Shown here: positions 17,019 to 26,703 of the stretch, piece by piece
Position numbering within the stretch: position 1 is the stretch's first letter
Layout of the letters: each line of letters begins with the position of its first letter
NCBI GenBank assembly: GCA_001898405.1
Contig: MKTW01000020.1
Location: forward strand, 146,857 to 210,856
Length of the DNA stretch: 64,000 nucleotides
Direction: 5' to 3'
From: Sphingobacteriales bacterium 44-61
Lineage (GTDB): Bacteria; Bacteroidota; Bacteroidia; Chitinophagales; Chitinophagaceae
Notes under the pieces: generated by a model
Seen by the model: only the letters and a program-made list of their open reading frames with translations
Databases searched by the model: none
What the model was told of the DNA's origin: nothing
Program-made: the position numbers and the translations under genes

Positions 17019-17687
17019 ATGAAAAAAACCGCTATGTTGGCAGGAGCAGCATTCATATTACTGACTGCTTCCGCAAACGCCCAAACCGACACCGTACCTA
17101 AACAGCAGACAACAACGACTTCTACAGAAATGACTGCTGTAAGCAAGGATAAATACAATAACTGGAGCCCTGATACCTACAAACTCCAGCCCATGCCCGA
17201 AGCACTTACAACTGAAAAAATATTCCCTGTGCTTGGTAAATACCAGGTAACAGATAAGGAAGGAGCTTCTTCAGAAGTAACTATTTCCCTTGATCCTTCT
17301 AATAAAGGACTGGTATGGGTTGAAGGTCTGCCTCAGGGAAGGATGAAAGCTCAGCTCAGAAAATCACCTGCAGTGTACAAGATCCCTGCACAGAAAATAG
17401 GTGATGATCCTGCAGCAAAAGATGCCAAAGACGTAGCAGAAGGCGTATTGATCTATGATAAAGATGCCAATACACTGAATGTATGCCTTGGTTGCACTTA
17501 TAATACAGAAAACCCGGCAGTAGCTTTTGACGCATCGGCTACAGAAGAGCCAGTAGCAGAAGCAGCTCCAGCTCCTAAGAAAACTGCAAAATCAGCAAAA
17601 GCCAAAGCTCCGAAAGTAGTAAAGATCCAACCTGTTCGTTACTCCGGTACAAAGGTGATTGAGCAAACTGCTGCGGTTCAGCAATAA
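17019..17687 (+). CDS. Secreted hypothetical protein with Ala/Lys-rich C-terminus
   Basis: 222 aa: signal peptide (MKKTAMLAGAAFILLTASANAQ), Thr/Ser-rich linker, a central 110-residue domain (KIFPVLGKYQVTDKEGASSEVTISLDPSNKGLVWVEG...) with two Cys in NVCLGCTY, and a low-complexity C-terminal part rich in Ala, Lys and Pro (EEPVAEAAPAPKKTAKSAK). I do not recognise the domain. The basic tail resembles envelope-interacting tails but this is a guess. Divergent from uvrA (237 bp between them, in which I see only an A/T-rich stretch and no clear promoter) and followed by its own terminator. Confidence 0.75.
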   Translation: MKKTAMLAGAAFILLTASANAQTDTVPKQQTTTTSTEMTAVSKDKYNNWSPDTYKLQPMPEALTTEKIFPVLGKYQVTDKEGASSEVTISLDPSNKGLVWVEGLPQGRMKAQLRKSPAVYKIPAQKIGDDPAAKDAKDVAEGVLIYDKDANTLNVCLGCTYNTENPAVAFDASATEEPVAEAAPAPKKTAKSAKAKAPKVVKIQPVRYSGTKVIEQTAAVQQ

Positions 17688-17710
17688 TATAATTAACTAC
17701 CAATATCACT

Positions 17711-17741
17711 AAAGGGGTTGCAGTTTGGCAGCCCTTTTTTT
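17711..17741 (+). terminator. Intrinsic terminator after the secreted hypothetical gene
   Basis: AAAGGG...TGC pairs with GCA.CCCTTT (one small internal bulge), followed by a run of seven T. It separates the upstream gene from the methionine locus leader. Confidence 0.8.
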
Positions 17742-17742
17742 A

Positions 17743-17755
17743 TTAACGGCCGTTA
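17743..17755. promoter_or_regulatory. Palindrome TAACGGCCGTTA upstream of the first met promoter
   Basis: A perfect 12-bp palindrome (17744-17755), with one more T on the left making TTAACGG. It ends 34 bp before the -33 element of the first met promoter. The half-site CCGTTAA recurs twice as a direct repeat upstream of the second met promoter, which suggests one DNA-binding regulator for both. Confidence 0.45.
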
Positions 17756-17789
17756 GTAGCACAGGTCTGAAAATTAAATCTGATCGAAA

Positions 17790-17820
17790 TTTGGGATTCC
17801 GGCCTGCCGCCTTATCTTTG
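17790..17820 (+). promoter_or_regulatory. Bacteroidota promoter P1 of the met operon
   Basis: TTTG at 17790-17793 and TATCTTTG at 17813-17820 with a 19 bp spacer fit the TTTG / TAnnTTTG consensus exactly. A start site near 17825-17828 would put the two hairpins and the riboswitch in the transcript. Confidence 0.7.
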
Positions 17821-17836
17821 CGCCAGTTCTTTGTAT

Positions 17837-17877
17837 TCCGGACCAAAAGTCCGGAGATCCCGGATCAAAGTCCGGGA
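17837..17877 (+). other. Two tandem hairpins at the 5' end of the met leader RNA
   Basis: TCCGGAC/GTCCGGA (17837-17843 with 17849-17855) and TCCCGGA/TCCGGGA (17858-17864 with 17871-17877) are near-copies with loops CAAAA-like and TCAAAG. The differences between the copies keep the pairing. They lie between promoter P1 and the riboswitch, perhaps protecting the 5' end. Confidence 0.55.
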
Positions 17878-17880
17878 GAC

Positions 17881-17995
17881 ACTTATCAAGAAAGGCAGAG
17901 GGTTATGGCCCGATGAAGCCTTGACAACCTGTTTTTCCGCCACGGCGGAAAGGCAAGGTGCCAATTCCATCCCGGAAATTCCGGGGCAGATAAGT
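17881..17995 (+). ncRNA. SAM-I riboswitch (S-box)
   Basis: P1 is ACTTATC (17881-17887) with GATAAGT (17989-17995). Between them are the S-box consensus blocks: TCAAGAAAGGCAGAGGG (kink-turn side of P2), TGGCCCGATGAAGCC, GACAACC, and GGTGCCAATTCC, with a variable P3 and a P4 hairpin (CCCGGAAATTCCGGGG). SAM binding is expected to favour the downstream terminator and switch off metY-metX-hom. All conserved core segments are present. It starts three bases after a pair of tandem hairpins and about 385 bp before metY. Confidence 0.95.
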
Positions 17996-18033
17996 CAGAC
18001 CTCAGCTTCGAAATACTGTGTACCAACATATTC

Positions 18034-18067
18034 AAAAGCTCATCTGATTTATCGGATGAGCTTTTTT
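18034..18067 (+). terminator. Rho-independent terminator of the SAM-I riboswitch
   Basis: AAAAGCTCATC (18034-18044) pairs with GATGAGCTTTT (18057-18067), followed by TTGTTT. It is the expression platform of the riboswitch. No obvious alternative antiterminator partner was mapped by eye, although the segment after P1 (CAGACCTCAGC) is a candidate. Confidence 0.85.
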
Positions 18068-18115
18068 GTTTACCAAAAAGCACTTCCGGTAATTAACCTA
18101 CTCCCCCTCTCCTGG

Positions 18116-18152
18116 TAAGTACAACCGTTAATCTCATAAGTATAACCGTTAA
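18116..18152 (+). promoter_or_regulatory. Direct repeat TAAGTAYAACCGTTAA, 21-bp period
   Basis: Two 16-bp copies (18116-18131 and 18137-18152) differ at one base. The 21 bp period is two helical turns, placing both on one face of the DNA, and the second copy ends 19 bp before the -33 element of promoter P2. This is the usual geometry for an activator site. Confidence 0.5.
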
Positions 18153-18171
18153 GAATTTTAACAAAGAAATT

Positions 18172-18204
18172 TTTGGTAGATGAAAAGGAAGTCCACTAAA
18201 TTTG
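18172..18204 (+). promoter_or_regulatory. Second met promoter P2, downstream of the riboswitch terminator
   Basis: TTTG at 18172-18175 and TAAATTTG at 18197-18204, spacer 21 bp, match the Bacteroidota consensus. Transcripts starting near 18211 would bypass the SAM-I terminator but include the Cys-rich leader reading frame. Confidence 0.6.
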
Positions 18205-18222
18205 TAGAGCACTCGATTATAC

Positions 18223-18282
18223 ATGACAACAGTACTCCATACCAATTTCCCTCACAATTACGCAGGTATCTGTTGCATTTGT

Positions 18283-18294
<12 letters not shown>
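18223..18294 (+). CDS. Putative Cys-rich leader peptide (attenuator uORF) of metY-metX-hom
   Basis: A 23-codon frame starting ATG at 18223 and ending TAA at 18292-18294, about 12 bases after the predicted P2 start. Its last eight residues are ICCICCMP: four Cys and one Met directly before the stop. Cys codons are rare in random frames, so two Cys-Cys pairs next to a sulfur-assimilation gene suggest a ribosome-sensing leader. The stop codon lies in the loop of a hairpin (ATGCC-GTAA-GGCAT). Known Cys-rich uORFs in mycobacteria and alphaproteobacteria act in a similar way; I do not recall this peptide being described. The 84 bp between its stop and metY hold the alternative hairpins. Confidence 0.65.
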
Positions 18295-19705
<1,411 letters not shown>

Positions 19706-19729
19706 CACAAGAGCAATTGAATTAAACCT

Positions 19730-20788
19730 ATGGTGACTGTTTTTAAATACGAACATCCATTTCAGTTAGAGTCAGGGGTAACCCTTCCGGGTTACCACCT
19801 GGCTTATACTACCCATGGAAAACTGAATGCAGCAAAAGATAATGTGGTCTGGATATTTCATGCACTCACCGCCAACAGCAATCCTGCTGAATGGTGGCCC
19901 GGCCTCGTAGGCGATGGAAAATTCTTTGATCCCTCCCGGTATTTTATCATTTGTGTAAACAAACCCGGCAGTCCTTATGGAAGCATTTCTCCCTTGAGCA
20001 CTAACCCGGAAACCAACCAGCCTTATTACCATGATTTTCCTGTGTTCACTATCCGTGATATCATCAGGACTTACCAGCAGTTGAAAAAAGAGCTGGGCAT
20101 TAAAAAGATCCTGGTCGGGCTTGGAGGAAGTACAGGCGGTATGCAATTGCTGGAATGGGCTATTGAAGAACCGGAATTGTTTGAGCATATTGTTCCTATT
20201 GCTACCAATGCTGCACTATCACCCTGGGGTGTTGCTTTTAATGCATCCCAGCGTATGGCTATAGAAGCAGACGGTACCTGGCAGGAAAGACGCGCCGATG
20301 CAGGCCAGAAAGGACTGGCAGCAGCACGCTCTATTGCCCTGCTTTCTTACCGGCACTATAATGGGTATGATATCACACAGCCCAGGGATAAAGCATTCGT
20401 TCCGCTCGGTGGCGAAATAACCTATGCTGCTGATAATTATCAGCGCTACCAGGGATTGAAACTCGTAAACAGGTTTAATGCTATCTGTTATTACCGGCTC
20501 ACCCAAACCATGGACAGCCATGATGTAGGCCGCAACAGGGCAAGCACAGAGCTGGCATTGAAAAGCATAAAAGCTGCTGCATTGGTGATCGGCATCCGTT
20601 CAGATGTACTTTATCCCATAGAGGAGCAGGTATATCTGCAACAAACCATTCCCGGCGCCAAACTGTTAGATATAGCCAGTGATTTTGGCCACGACGGTTT
20701 CCTGCTCGAATATGAAAAGATAGAAACAGCCCTCAGGGAATTCATTCATATAAATACATCGCATCATTTAAAAATAGTGAATCAATAA
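19730..20788 (+). CDS. metX: Homoserine O-acetyltransferase
   Basis: Acetyl-CoA-dependent acylation of L-homoserine, the step before metY. 352 aa alpha/beta-hydrolase fold of the MetX type: HALTANSNPAEWW (oxyanion segment), nucleophile elbow GGSTGGMQLLEWA (Ser about 135), Asp in RSDVLYP (about 290), His in GHDGFLLE (about 321). The DSHDVGRNR segment is the family's active-site lid motif. It could in principle be a succinyltransferase, since MetX-like proteins vary in acyl donor. Located between metY (24 bp) and hom (4 bp). Confidence 0.94.
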   Translation: MVTVFKYEHPFQLESGVTLPGYHLAYTTHGKLNAAKDNVVWIFHALTANSNPAEWWPGLVGDGKFFDPSRYFIICVNKPGSPYGSISPLSTNPETNQPYYHDFPVFTIRDIIRTYQQLKKELGIKKILVGLGGSTGGMQLLEWAIEEPELFEHIVPIATNAALSPWGVAFNASQRMAIEADGTWQERRADAGQKGLAAARSIALLSYRHYNGYDITQPRDKAFVPLGGEITYAADNYQRYQGLKLVNRFNAICYYRLTQTMDSHDVGRNRASTELALKSIKAAALVIGIRSDVLYPIEEQVYLQQTIPGAKLLDIASDFGHDGFLLEYEKIETALREFIHINTSHHLKIVNQ

Positions 20789-20792
20789 AAAC

Positions 20793-22049
20793 ATGGAAAC
20801 ACATAAACAGTTAACGATCGGATTATTCGGATTCGGAGTAGTAGGTGAAGGATTATACAAGGTATTGCAACAAACGCCTTCTCTTAAAGCAAGCCTCAAA
20901 AAAGTATGCATTAAGAATCCGGAGAAAAAAAGAAATGCTCCAGCCGAGCTCTTTACTACTGATAAAGACGTTTTGCTGAATGATCCCGAGATCAACGTAA
21001 TAGTGGAAGTGATCGATGACGCCAATGCCGCCTACCAGATAGTGTCCACTGCTCTGAAAAACGGAAAAGATGTAGTAAGCGCCAGTAAAAAAATGATCGC
21101 AGAGCATCTGCACTCTTTACTTGAGTTGCAGCAGGAAACCGGTCAGTCATTCTTATATGAATCGGCAGCTTGCGCTTCCATCCCGGTAATCCGCAACCTG
21201 GAAGAATACTACGACAATGATCTTTTGCATTCGATCAAAGCGATCGTAAACGGGTCCACCAATTTCATCCTGACCAAGATGTTTGAAGAAGGACTGGATT
21301 TCAAACAGGCATTGATACTGGCCCAACAGTTAGGTTTTGCAGAAAGCAATCCCAAACTGGATGTGGAAGGTTTTGATGCACTGAATAAATGGACATTCCT
21401 GCTGACACATGCTTATGGTATCACTGAATCACCAGAAAATATTTTGTTTAATGGTATTCAGAACATCCGTGGCAGTGACGCCACTGTTGCCAAGGAAAAA
21501 AACCAGCAGATCAAACTGGTAGCTCAGGCAAAGAAACTGCAGAATGGGAAAGTAGCTGCTTTTGTTCTTCCACAATTTGTAAAGCAGGAGGATCCGCTGT
21601 CATTTGTAAAGAATGAATATAATGGCGTGGTGATCGAAAGTGGTTTTGCCGATAAGCAATTCTTTTATGGAAAAGGTGCGGGCAGTTTCCCCACTGCTTC
21701 TGCTGTGCTGAGTGATATTTCTGCGTTGCGCTATCAATACAAGTATGAGTACAAAAAACTGTACCACCACCATCCGCATGAGTTGAGCAATGATGTCTTT
21801 CTTCGTGTGTATGTAAGCTTTGAAGACTGGCAATATATTCCCCGCGAAAAATTTGAATGGATTGAGGAATGGCATGCGCAGGAAGAAAGAAAATACCTGG
21901 TAGGGGTGATCGCGTTTGAAGAATTGAAAAACAATAACTGGTGGAAGGAAAATAATACTTCCCTGATCCTTACACCTGATCCTGTTATTGAAGATGTGGA
22001 GATAAGGAAGCTGAAAAAGAAAAGCCTGGAGCTGGCAGGAATTGTATAA
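20793..22049 (+). CDS. hom: Homoserine dehydrogenase
   Basis: Reduces aspartate semialdehyde to homoserine, feeding MetX. 418 aa. N-terminal NAD(P) fold FGFGVVGEGLYKVL (about 9-22), active-site lysine region DVVSASKKMIAEH, substrate segment YESAACASIPVIRNLEEYY and NGSTNFILTKM, then LDVEGFDALNKWTFL. The C-terminal extension (about 330-418) is charged and not a canonical ACT domain by eye. There is no fused aspartokinase. Last gene of the met operon, only 4 bp after metX, so translation is probably coupled. Confidence 0.93.
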   Translation: METHKQLTIGLFGFGVVGEGLYKVLQQTPSLKASLKKVCIKNPEKKRNAPAELFTTDKDVLLNDPEINVIVEVIDDANAAYQIVSTALKNGKDVVSASKKMIAEHLHSLLELQQETGQSFLYESAACASIPVIRNLEEYYDNDLLHSIKAIVNGSTNFILTKMFEEGLDFKQALILAQQLGFAESNPKLDVEGFDALNKWTFLLTHAYGITESPENILFNGIQNIRGSDATVAKEKNQQIKLVAQAKKLQNGKVAAFVLPQFVKQEDPLSFVKNEYNGVVIESGFADKQFFYGKGAGSFPTASAVLSDISALRYQYKYEYKKLYHHHPHELSNDVFLRVYVSFEDWQYIPREKFEWIEEWHAQEERKYLVGVIAFEELKNNNWWKENNTSLILTPDPVIEDVEIRKLKKKSLELAGIV

Positions 22050-22057
22050 GGGTATAA

Positions 22058-22097
22058 TGTATCGTGAAGTGCGCAACCTTGCGTTCTTTGCGATACA
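22058..22097. repeat. Imperfect inverted repeat (GTATCGCAAAG family) at convergent gene ends
   Basis: TGTATCG (22058-22064) pairs with CGATACA (22091-22097) around an inner GTGCGCAA/TTGCG partial pairing. Read on the minus strand it starts GTATCGCAAAGAACGCAAG, related to the repeat at 55268-55325. It lies between the end of hom and the end of the sulfatase gene and may act as a terminator for both. Confidence 0.45.
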
Positions 22098-22104
22098 CTA
22101 TTAT

Positions 22105-24048
22105 TTACGGAAGCATTTTATCTTCAATCAGCCTGTTGTGATATTGCTGAATAAAGGCTTTCATCCTTAATTCCAGACTGTCTTTAACTCCTGGCAATTC
22201 CTTCTGCAGATCCGTTTTCATCAACCGGTCTTTATCATAATTGAAAAGGCCGGTTGTTTTTTGCCCGTCAAACTGCAACAGGTGATCATCCTGTATCCAT
22301 TGAAAACCGCCCAGGTAGCTGGCCGCAAAATTCTTTCTCGATGGTTGAAAGATGCTTTCTCCAAAAGAAACCAGTTTATCATTATAATTAAGATAAGAAA
22401 GCACGCTGGGCATGATATCTATCTGCTGCACTACACTGCTATCCACCTTTACCAATGAGCTATCTCCTGCATGGTAAAAAGCAATGGGAATTGACAGATT
22501 ACCCCATCCTGTCTGATATTCCGGGAACTCCGATACAGTGGCATGATCAGCTGTGATCACAAACAACGTGTTCTTAAACCATTTCATGGTAGAAGCAGTC
22601 GCAAAGAACTTGCGCAAAGCCATATCTGTATACCCCATACATTCATGAATCGGCAGATCCCCTTTAGGAAAAACGCCTTCGTACTGCTTTGGCACTTTGA
22701 ACGGATGGTGCGATGACACGGAGAAAATAGTGGAGAAGAAAGGTTGAGGTATCGTATCCAGGGTTTTTGCAAAGAACTGGAAGAATGGTTCATCCCAGAT
22801 CCCCCACAGCCCATCAAAATCAGCATCGTTATTGTATTCATCCTTACCATAATAATGCTGGATATTTATCAGGTTGGCAAATGCTTTAAAGCCCATGGAA
22901 CCATTAGGCGCTCCATGAAAGAAAGAAGTATTATATCCTTTATCCCTTAAGATAGAAGGAAGGCTTTTCATTTTATTAGATGCATATGGCGTCAGCACAA
23001 AAGGTATTTCTCCTGCCGGGATACCGGCCAGCACAGAAGGCATGGCATCAATGGATTTACGTCCGTTGGCAAAAGAATTCCAGCAGATGCGGCTATTGGA
23101 AAACAAGGAGTCCAGGAAAGGAGTGAACCCTTTATAAGTGCCGCCTTTCAGGTCCCTGTTATAAAAACCGATCCCTTCCCGGCCAAAGCTTTCGAGGATA
23201 ATGATCACTACATTATCATAACGGAAAGGCTTATCAGCGTTAAGCTGCTGCACTGGTGTATAAACCTGTTCCACCTGCTCATCGGTAAAGAAGTTCTCCC
23301 TTTTATAAAAGCGCTGACCTGCTGTCCGGATAATGCAGAAAGGTGTATTCAGCACCAGGGGTATCTCCCCGGGATTGCTTACATATTCGCCTGCATTGCT
23401 CATGGTGATGGGGCGGGTGCTGTATTTAAAATCGCCCCGGATGCCACCAACCATCAGTGTAGCGATCAAAGCCATTAATACAATACCGGATGGATAATAG
23501 ATCCAGGGATTGATCATTGCCGGCTTCCTGATCTTAACACGGTTATGCAACCAAACCATCAGCACCATCAAAGCCACATAGATCAGCACTACATACCAGT
23601 AATCCAGTAAAAACCGGAAAAAGAAACTGCCTCCCCTTCCCTTCTCGTTGGAAAATTCCCGTACCACATCCAGCGTTGAACGGCGGAGGGTGAACCGGAA
23701 ATAAATAAAATCAATGCAATTGACGGCAAATGCAAGTCCATTGGATATAACAAAAACAATCTTGGCAGCCTTCTGGTAAACAGCATTGTAACGGACAGGT
23801 AATGGCAGGATATAGAGCAGGATGAACAATGAATTCACATAAAACAAAGCTGCCACGTCAAACCGGAAGCCTCCTCTTAGGATATGCAGCCAGTTTTCAA
23901 AACTGATTCCCGGGAAATAGCTCCTGTTTAAGCCGAAAAAAATGAACCGGCTTACCAGGAAAAGGAAAATGATAATTGCCAGCCTGTATAAAAGGGCTAT
24001 GTAAATATTGGCCGTGAATGAACGGCCTGCCCCTGAAATCTTTCCCAT
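22105..24048 (-). CDS. LTA synthase family / inner-membrane sulfatase-type phosphotransferase
   Basis: 647 aa: five N-terminal transmembrane helices (up to about residue 205), then an extracytoplasmic alkaline-phosphatase-superfamily domain. Visible metal-site motifs are VVIIILESFGREGIG, the nucleophile region FANGRKSIDAMPSVLAGIP (a Ser where Gram-positive LtaS has Thr), FHGAPNGSMGF, and FVITADHATVSEFPEYQ with HAGDSS further on. This type moves phospholipid head groups onto glycans or lipids (glycerophosphate or phosphoethanolamine), or acts as a sulfatase. The substrate is unknown. Bacteroidota lack lipoteichoic acid, so the family name should not be taken literally. Confidence 0.85.
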   Translation of the reverse strand: MGKISGAGRSFTANIYIALLYRLAIIIFLFLVSRFIFFGLNRSYFPGISFENWLHILRGGFRFDVAALFYVNSLFILLYILPLPVRYNAVYQKAAKIVFVISNGLAFAVNCIDFIYFRFTLRRSTLDVVREFSNEKGRGGSFFFRFLLDYWYVVLIYVALMVLMVWLHNRVKIRKPAMINPWIYYPSGIVLMALIATLMVGGIRGDFKYSTRPITMSNAGEYVSNPGEIPLVLNTPFCIIRTAGQRFYKRENFFTDEQVEQVYTPVQQLNADKPFRYDNVVIIILESFGREGIGFYNRDLKGGTYKGFTPFLDSLFSNSRICWNSFANGRKSIDAMPSVLAGIPAGEIPFVLTPYASNKMKSLPSILRDKGYNTSFFHGAPNGSMGFKAFANLINIQHYYGKDEYNNDADFDGLWGIWDEPFFQFFAKTLDTIPQPFFSTIFSVSSHHPFKVPKQYEGVFPKGDLPIHECMGYTDMALRKFFATASTMKWFKNTLFVITADHATVSEFPEYQTGWGNLSIPIAFYHAGDSSLVKVDSSVVQQIDIMPSVLSYLNYNDKLVSFGESIFQPSRKNFAASYLGGFQWIQDDHLLQFDGQKTTGLFNYDKDRLMKTDLQKELPGVKDSLELRMKAFIQQYHNRLIEDKMLP

Positions 24049-24168
24049 TCTTGTTGATTTATCTTCTCATTATCCTGTACGTCTCATACCGAGACGGCGA
24101 AGCAACGGCGTCCTTCCGGCGCTTCAGGAAACCCTAAAAGTAAAACAATCTTCCCGGATCACAGAAAC

Positions 24169-24201
24169 AGTCAGGGGCAGCCAATTTGGCCGCCCCTGAC
24201 T
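24169..24201 (-). terminator. Terminator of the minus-strand alginate operon
   Basis: AGTCAGGGGC / GCCCCTGACT arms (24169-24178 and 24192-24201) with an inner GCCAA/TTGGC extension. It lies 19 bp beyond the stop codon of the esterase gene; on the minus strand it is followed by GTTTCTGT, a weak U tract. Confidence 0.65.
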
Positions 24202-24219
24202 AACTATAAACCAGAAAGC

Positions 24220-25116
24220 CTATTTAGCTATATTCAGCTCTTTTAAAAACTTCGCAATGGCTTTGTTCAATTCGGAATTCTGCTCCTTGCTGAACTTCCC
24301 GTGCAGGCCACCTTTTACTGTCATGAATTCAGTTTTCACGCCTGCTTCCAGGAATTTCTTATGCAGGTCCACTGACTGCTGATAAGGAACTGTAGGATCT
24401 GCATCTCCATGAACGATAAAAGTAGGCGGGCTGTTCTTATTCACATAATTGATGGGTGAAACAGACATCGCAAAATTCTTATCTGTTGCTTTACTTCCTA
24501 ACCAGGCGCCTGCCGATTTGCTGGTAACATTCTTGCCATACCCCCAATCCCATACATCAGTGATACCATATTTGTCAATAATAGCGGCAACTTTAATGTC
24601 CTCCATGCCAGGGCAATTGCCATCAAAGCGACGGTCATTTCCCAGCAAACCGCCCATCAGTGCCAGGTGACCACCTGCACTGCCACCCATGATCACGATC
24701 CTGTTGACATCTATATTCAATGCCTTTGCATTTTTAATAAGATAGATCAATGCGCAACGGGTATCTTCCACGGCTGCCGGAGCAGTTGCCTGCCCGGTAA
24801 GGCGGTATTCCATATTGGCGACCGCAAAACCCATTTTAAAGAAAGTATTGAAACCGGTCTGGGATTCCTTTACTCCATGGTTCCATCCGCCACCATGTAT
24901 GTTAATGATTATTGGTGAAGGAGCATTTTTTTCAGGAGGCAGATAAAGATCAATGCGGCCTTCCCAGTCTTTCACTTTGGTGTACACCACATCCAACCGG
25001 GCCTTATATCCGTCCGGATATTGTACTGGCTTATAAGTAGTATCTGCATTCTGCCCGAATAAGCTGCCTGCAAAAAGCAGCATTACGATGGTTGTACGGA
25101 ATTTAATTCTTTTCAT
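24220..25116 (-). CDS. Secreted alpha/beta-hydrolase (BD-FAE/acetyl-esterase type)
   Basis: Serine esterase with a signal peptide (MKRIKFRTTIVMLLFAGSLFGQ). Oxyanion motif INIHGGGWNHG, nucleophile GGSAGGHLALMGG, Asp in HGDADPTVPY and His in KGGLHGKF form a full triad. It is the last gene of the alginate operon, so removal of O-acetyl groups from acetylated alginate is a reasonable inference; feruloyl-esterase-like activity is an alternative. An in-frame ATG at 25140 directly abuts the SusD stop codon (TAAATG) but would put a polar stretch in front of the signal peptide; 25116 gives a normal signal peptide and is preferred. About 298 aa. Confidence 0.85.
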   Translation of the reverse strand: MKRIKFRTTIVMLLFAGSLFGQNADTTYKPVQYPDGYKARLDVVYTKVKDWEGRIDLYLPPEKNAPSPIIINIHGGGWNHGVKESQTGFNTFFKMGFAVANMEYRLTGQATAPAAVEDTRCALIYLIKNAKALNIDVNRIVIMGGSAGGHLALMGGLLGNDRRFDGNCPGMEDIKVAAIIDKYGITDVWDWGYGKNVTSKSAGAWLGSKATDKNFAMSVSPINYVNKNSPPTFIVHGDADPTVPYQQSVDLHKKFLEAGVKTEFMTVKGGLHGKFSKEQNSELNKAIAKFLKELNIAK

Positions 25117-25140
25117 TACGGTTGATTTAGAAATGTTCAT

Positions 25141-26685
25141 TTAGTATCCCGGGTTCTGCGGTATTGTCAATTGCGTATTCGTATCGATCTCACGTTGCGG
25201 TATCGGCAGCAGCATGTGTTCAGGGGTCGTGTTATCGTATAATTCCTGCAAAGTAGGCGCCGGTGCCACATACAGCCGGTAATGCGTGTAGTACTCATCC
25301 GCAAAATGGTCTTTCATTGTTTGTTCAATGGTTATGGTGGTCATCGTTTTATTGAACCGCAGCAGATCAAAGAAACGCTGGTTCTCAAAAGCAAATTCAA
25401 TGCGTCGCTCATTCGACAAAGCCTTTTCAAAACTGGCTACAGAATTTATTTCTGCAGCAGTATAAATCGGCAGGCCTGCACGGGGTCTTACACTATTGAT
25501 AAGATCAATACTGGTAGGAGTATATCCCTGTGCTTCCGCCAGCATCAGTAAGATATCGGCAAAGCGCAGCACAGGAAAATCATTTTCCGCATCATCCACT
25601 AAAGTAACCTGGGAGAAGAATTTTTTTACATAGAATTTAGCGGCTGAACCTGTGCCAAACACGCCGATAAGTGTAGGCTTGCGGGCATCGCCATTGGTGG
25701 CTGTATCCAGGTCGGCTGTTGGATAATTCAATCCGTCACCGTCACCATTGATCACCTGTGAGCCCGTACCCAGCGGGGCAAATGTATTGGCAAAAGGCGA
25801 ACCCAATCCCAGGCCACCGGCTTTATACCTGACAGCAAATAATATTTCAGCATTCATTTCCTTATCTATTGCAAACACATCTGCATAAGCCGGGCGAAGT
25901 AAATAACCGCTATTGGTCATCACATCCTGCAGCAAAGGAATGGCATCCGCTTTTTTATTCTGCGTAAGATAAACTTTTGCCAGCAGCCCTTTCGCTGCCC
26001 AGCTTGTAGCACGGCCCAGGTCGGCAGATGGTATCTGGGAATACTGCAGGCTGTTCATGGAAGCAGCTGCTGTTTTCAGGTCTGCTTCAATCAACTTATA
26101 TATCTCTTCAGCACTCACCCGGTTCATTGCCTTGGCCGCATCCGGTAAAAGTGATTGATGAACCAGGAATACACCGCCAAATAGCCTTACCAGATTAAAG
26201 TAATGATATGCACGGATAAACAATGCCTCGCCTGCCAGTTGCTTCCTGTCAACATCAACAATATTCATATCAATATCTTCAAAATTGATCGTGCCTGCAC
26301 TTGCATCATACACCACGCCCAGTTTCTCCAGCACGATATTGGCATTCCTTATATTATTGTAAGTGGCCAGCCAGTAATTGTAGATCGCCTGATGCGAAGT
26401 GCTGGGAGTGAACATATCCAGATCACTCAGGTCGCGGTTAGTGGAAGCAGTACTTCCGGGTTGCCCCTGTTTGGAATTATCTGTTCTTAACTCCGTCATC
26501 TGCCATTCATAAAATAACGGTCTTTGCATTCCGTTGTAACACCCTGTCAGTGCAGCTTTCACTTCTGCAGGGCTGGAATAATAAGTGATCGTATTGGGAT
26601 TTGACTGGGGATATACATCAATTACCTTTTTGCAACTGAATAAACCCAGGCTTCCTATCAGTATTAAAATATGTAAACGCTTCAT
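25141..26685 (-). CDS. SusD/RagB-family outer-membrane glycan-binding lipoprotein
   Basis: 514 aa. Lipoprotein signal MKRLHILILIGSLGLFSCKKVIDV with lipobox LFSC; the Cys is followed by KK rather than acidic residues. SusD-like N-terminal domain (SPAEVKAALTGCYNGMQRP) and TPR-type helices, plus the C-terminal RagB region ending ...LLPIPQREIDTNTQLTIPQNPGY, a typical SusD ending. It binds oligosaccharides at the surface and caps the SusC channel. It lies 18 bp after SusC in the operon. Within this locus the ligand should be alginate oligomers. Confidence 0.95.
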   Translation of the reverse strand: MKRLHILILIGSLGLFSCKKVIDVYPQSNPNTITYYSSPAEVKAALTGCYNGMQRPLFYEWQMTELRTDNSKQGQPGSTASTNRDLSDLDMFTPSTSHQAIYNYWLATYNNIRNANIVLEKLGVVYDASAGTINFEDIDMNIVDVDRKQLAGEALFIRAYHYFNLVRLFGGVFLVHQSLLPDAAKAMNRVSAEEIYKLIEADLKTAAASMNSLQYSQIPSADLGRATSWAAKGLLAKVYLTQNKKADAIPLLQDVMTNSGYLLRPAYADVFAIDKEMNAEILFAVRYKAGGLGLGSPFANTFAPLGTGSQVINGDGDGLNYPTADLDTATNGDARKPTLIGVFGTGSAAKFYVKKFFSQVTLVDDAENDFPVLRFADILLMLAEAQGYTPTSIDLINSVRPRAGLPIYTAAEINSVASFEKALSNERRIEFAFENQRFFDLLRFNKTMTTITIEQTMKDHFADEYYTHYRLYVAPAPTLQELYDNTTPEHMLLPIPQREIDTNTQLTIPQNPGY

Positions 26686-26703
26686 AATAAAATTTTGAAA
26701 AGG

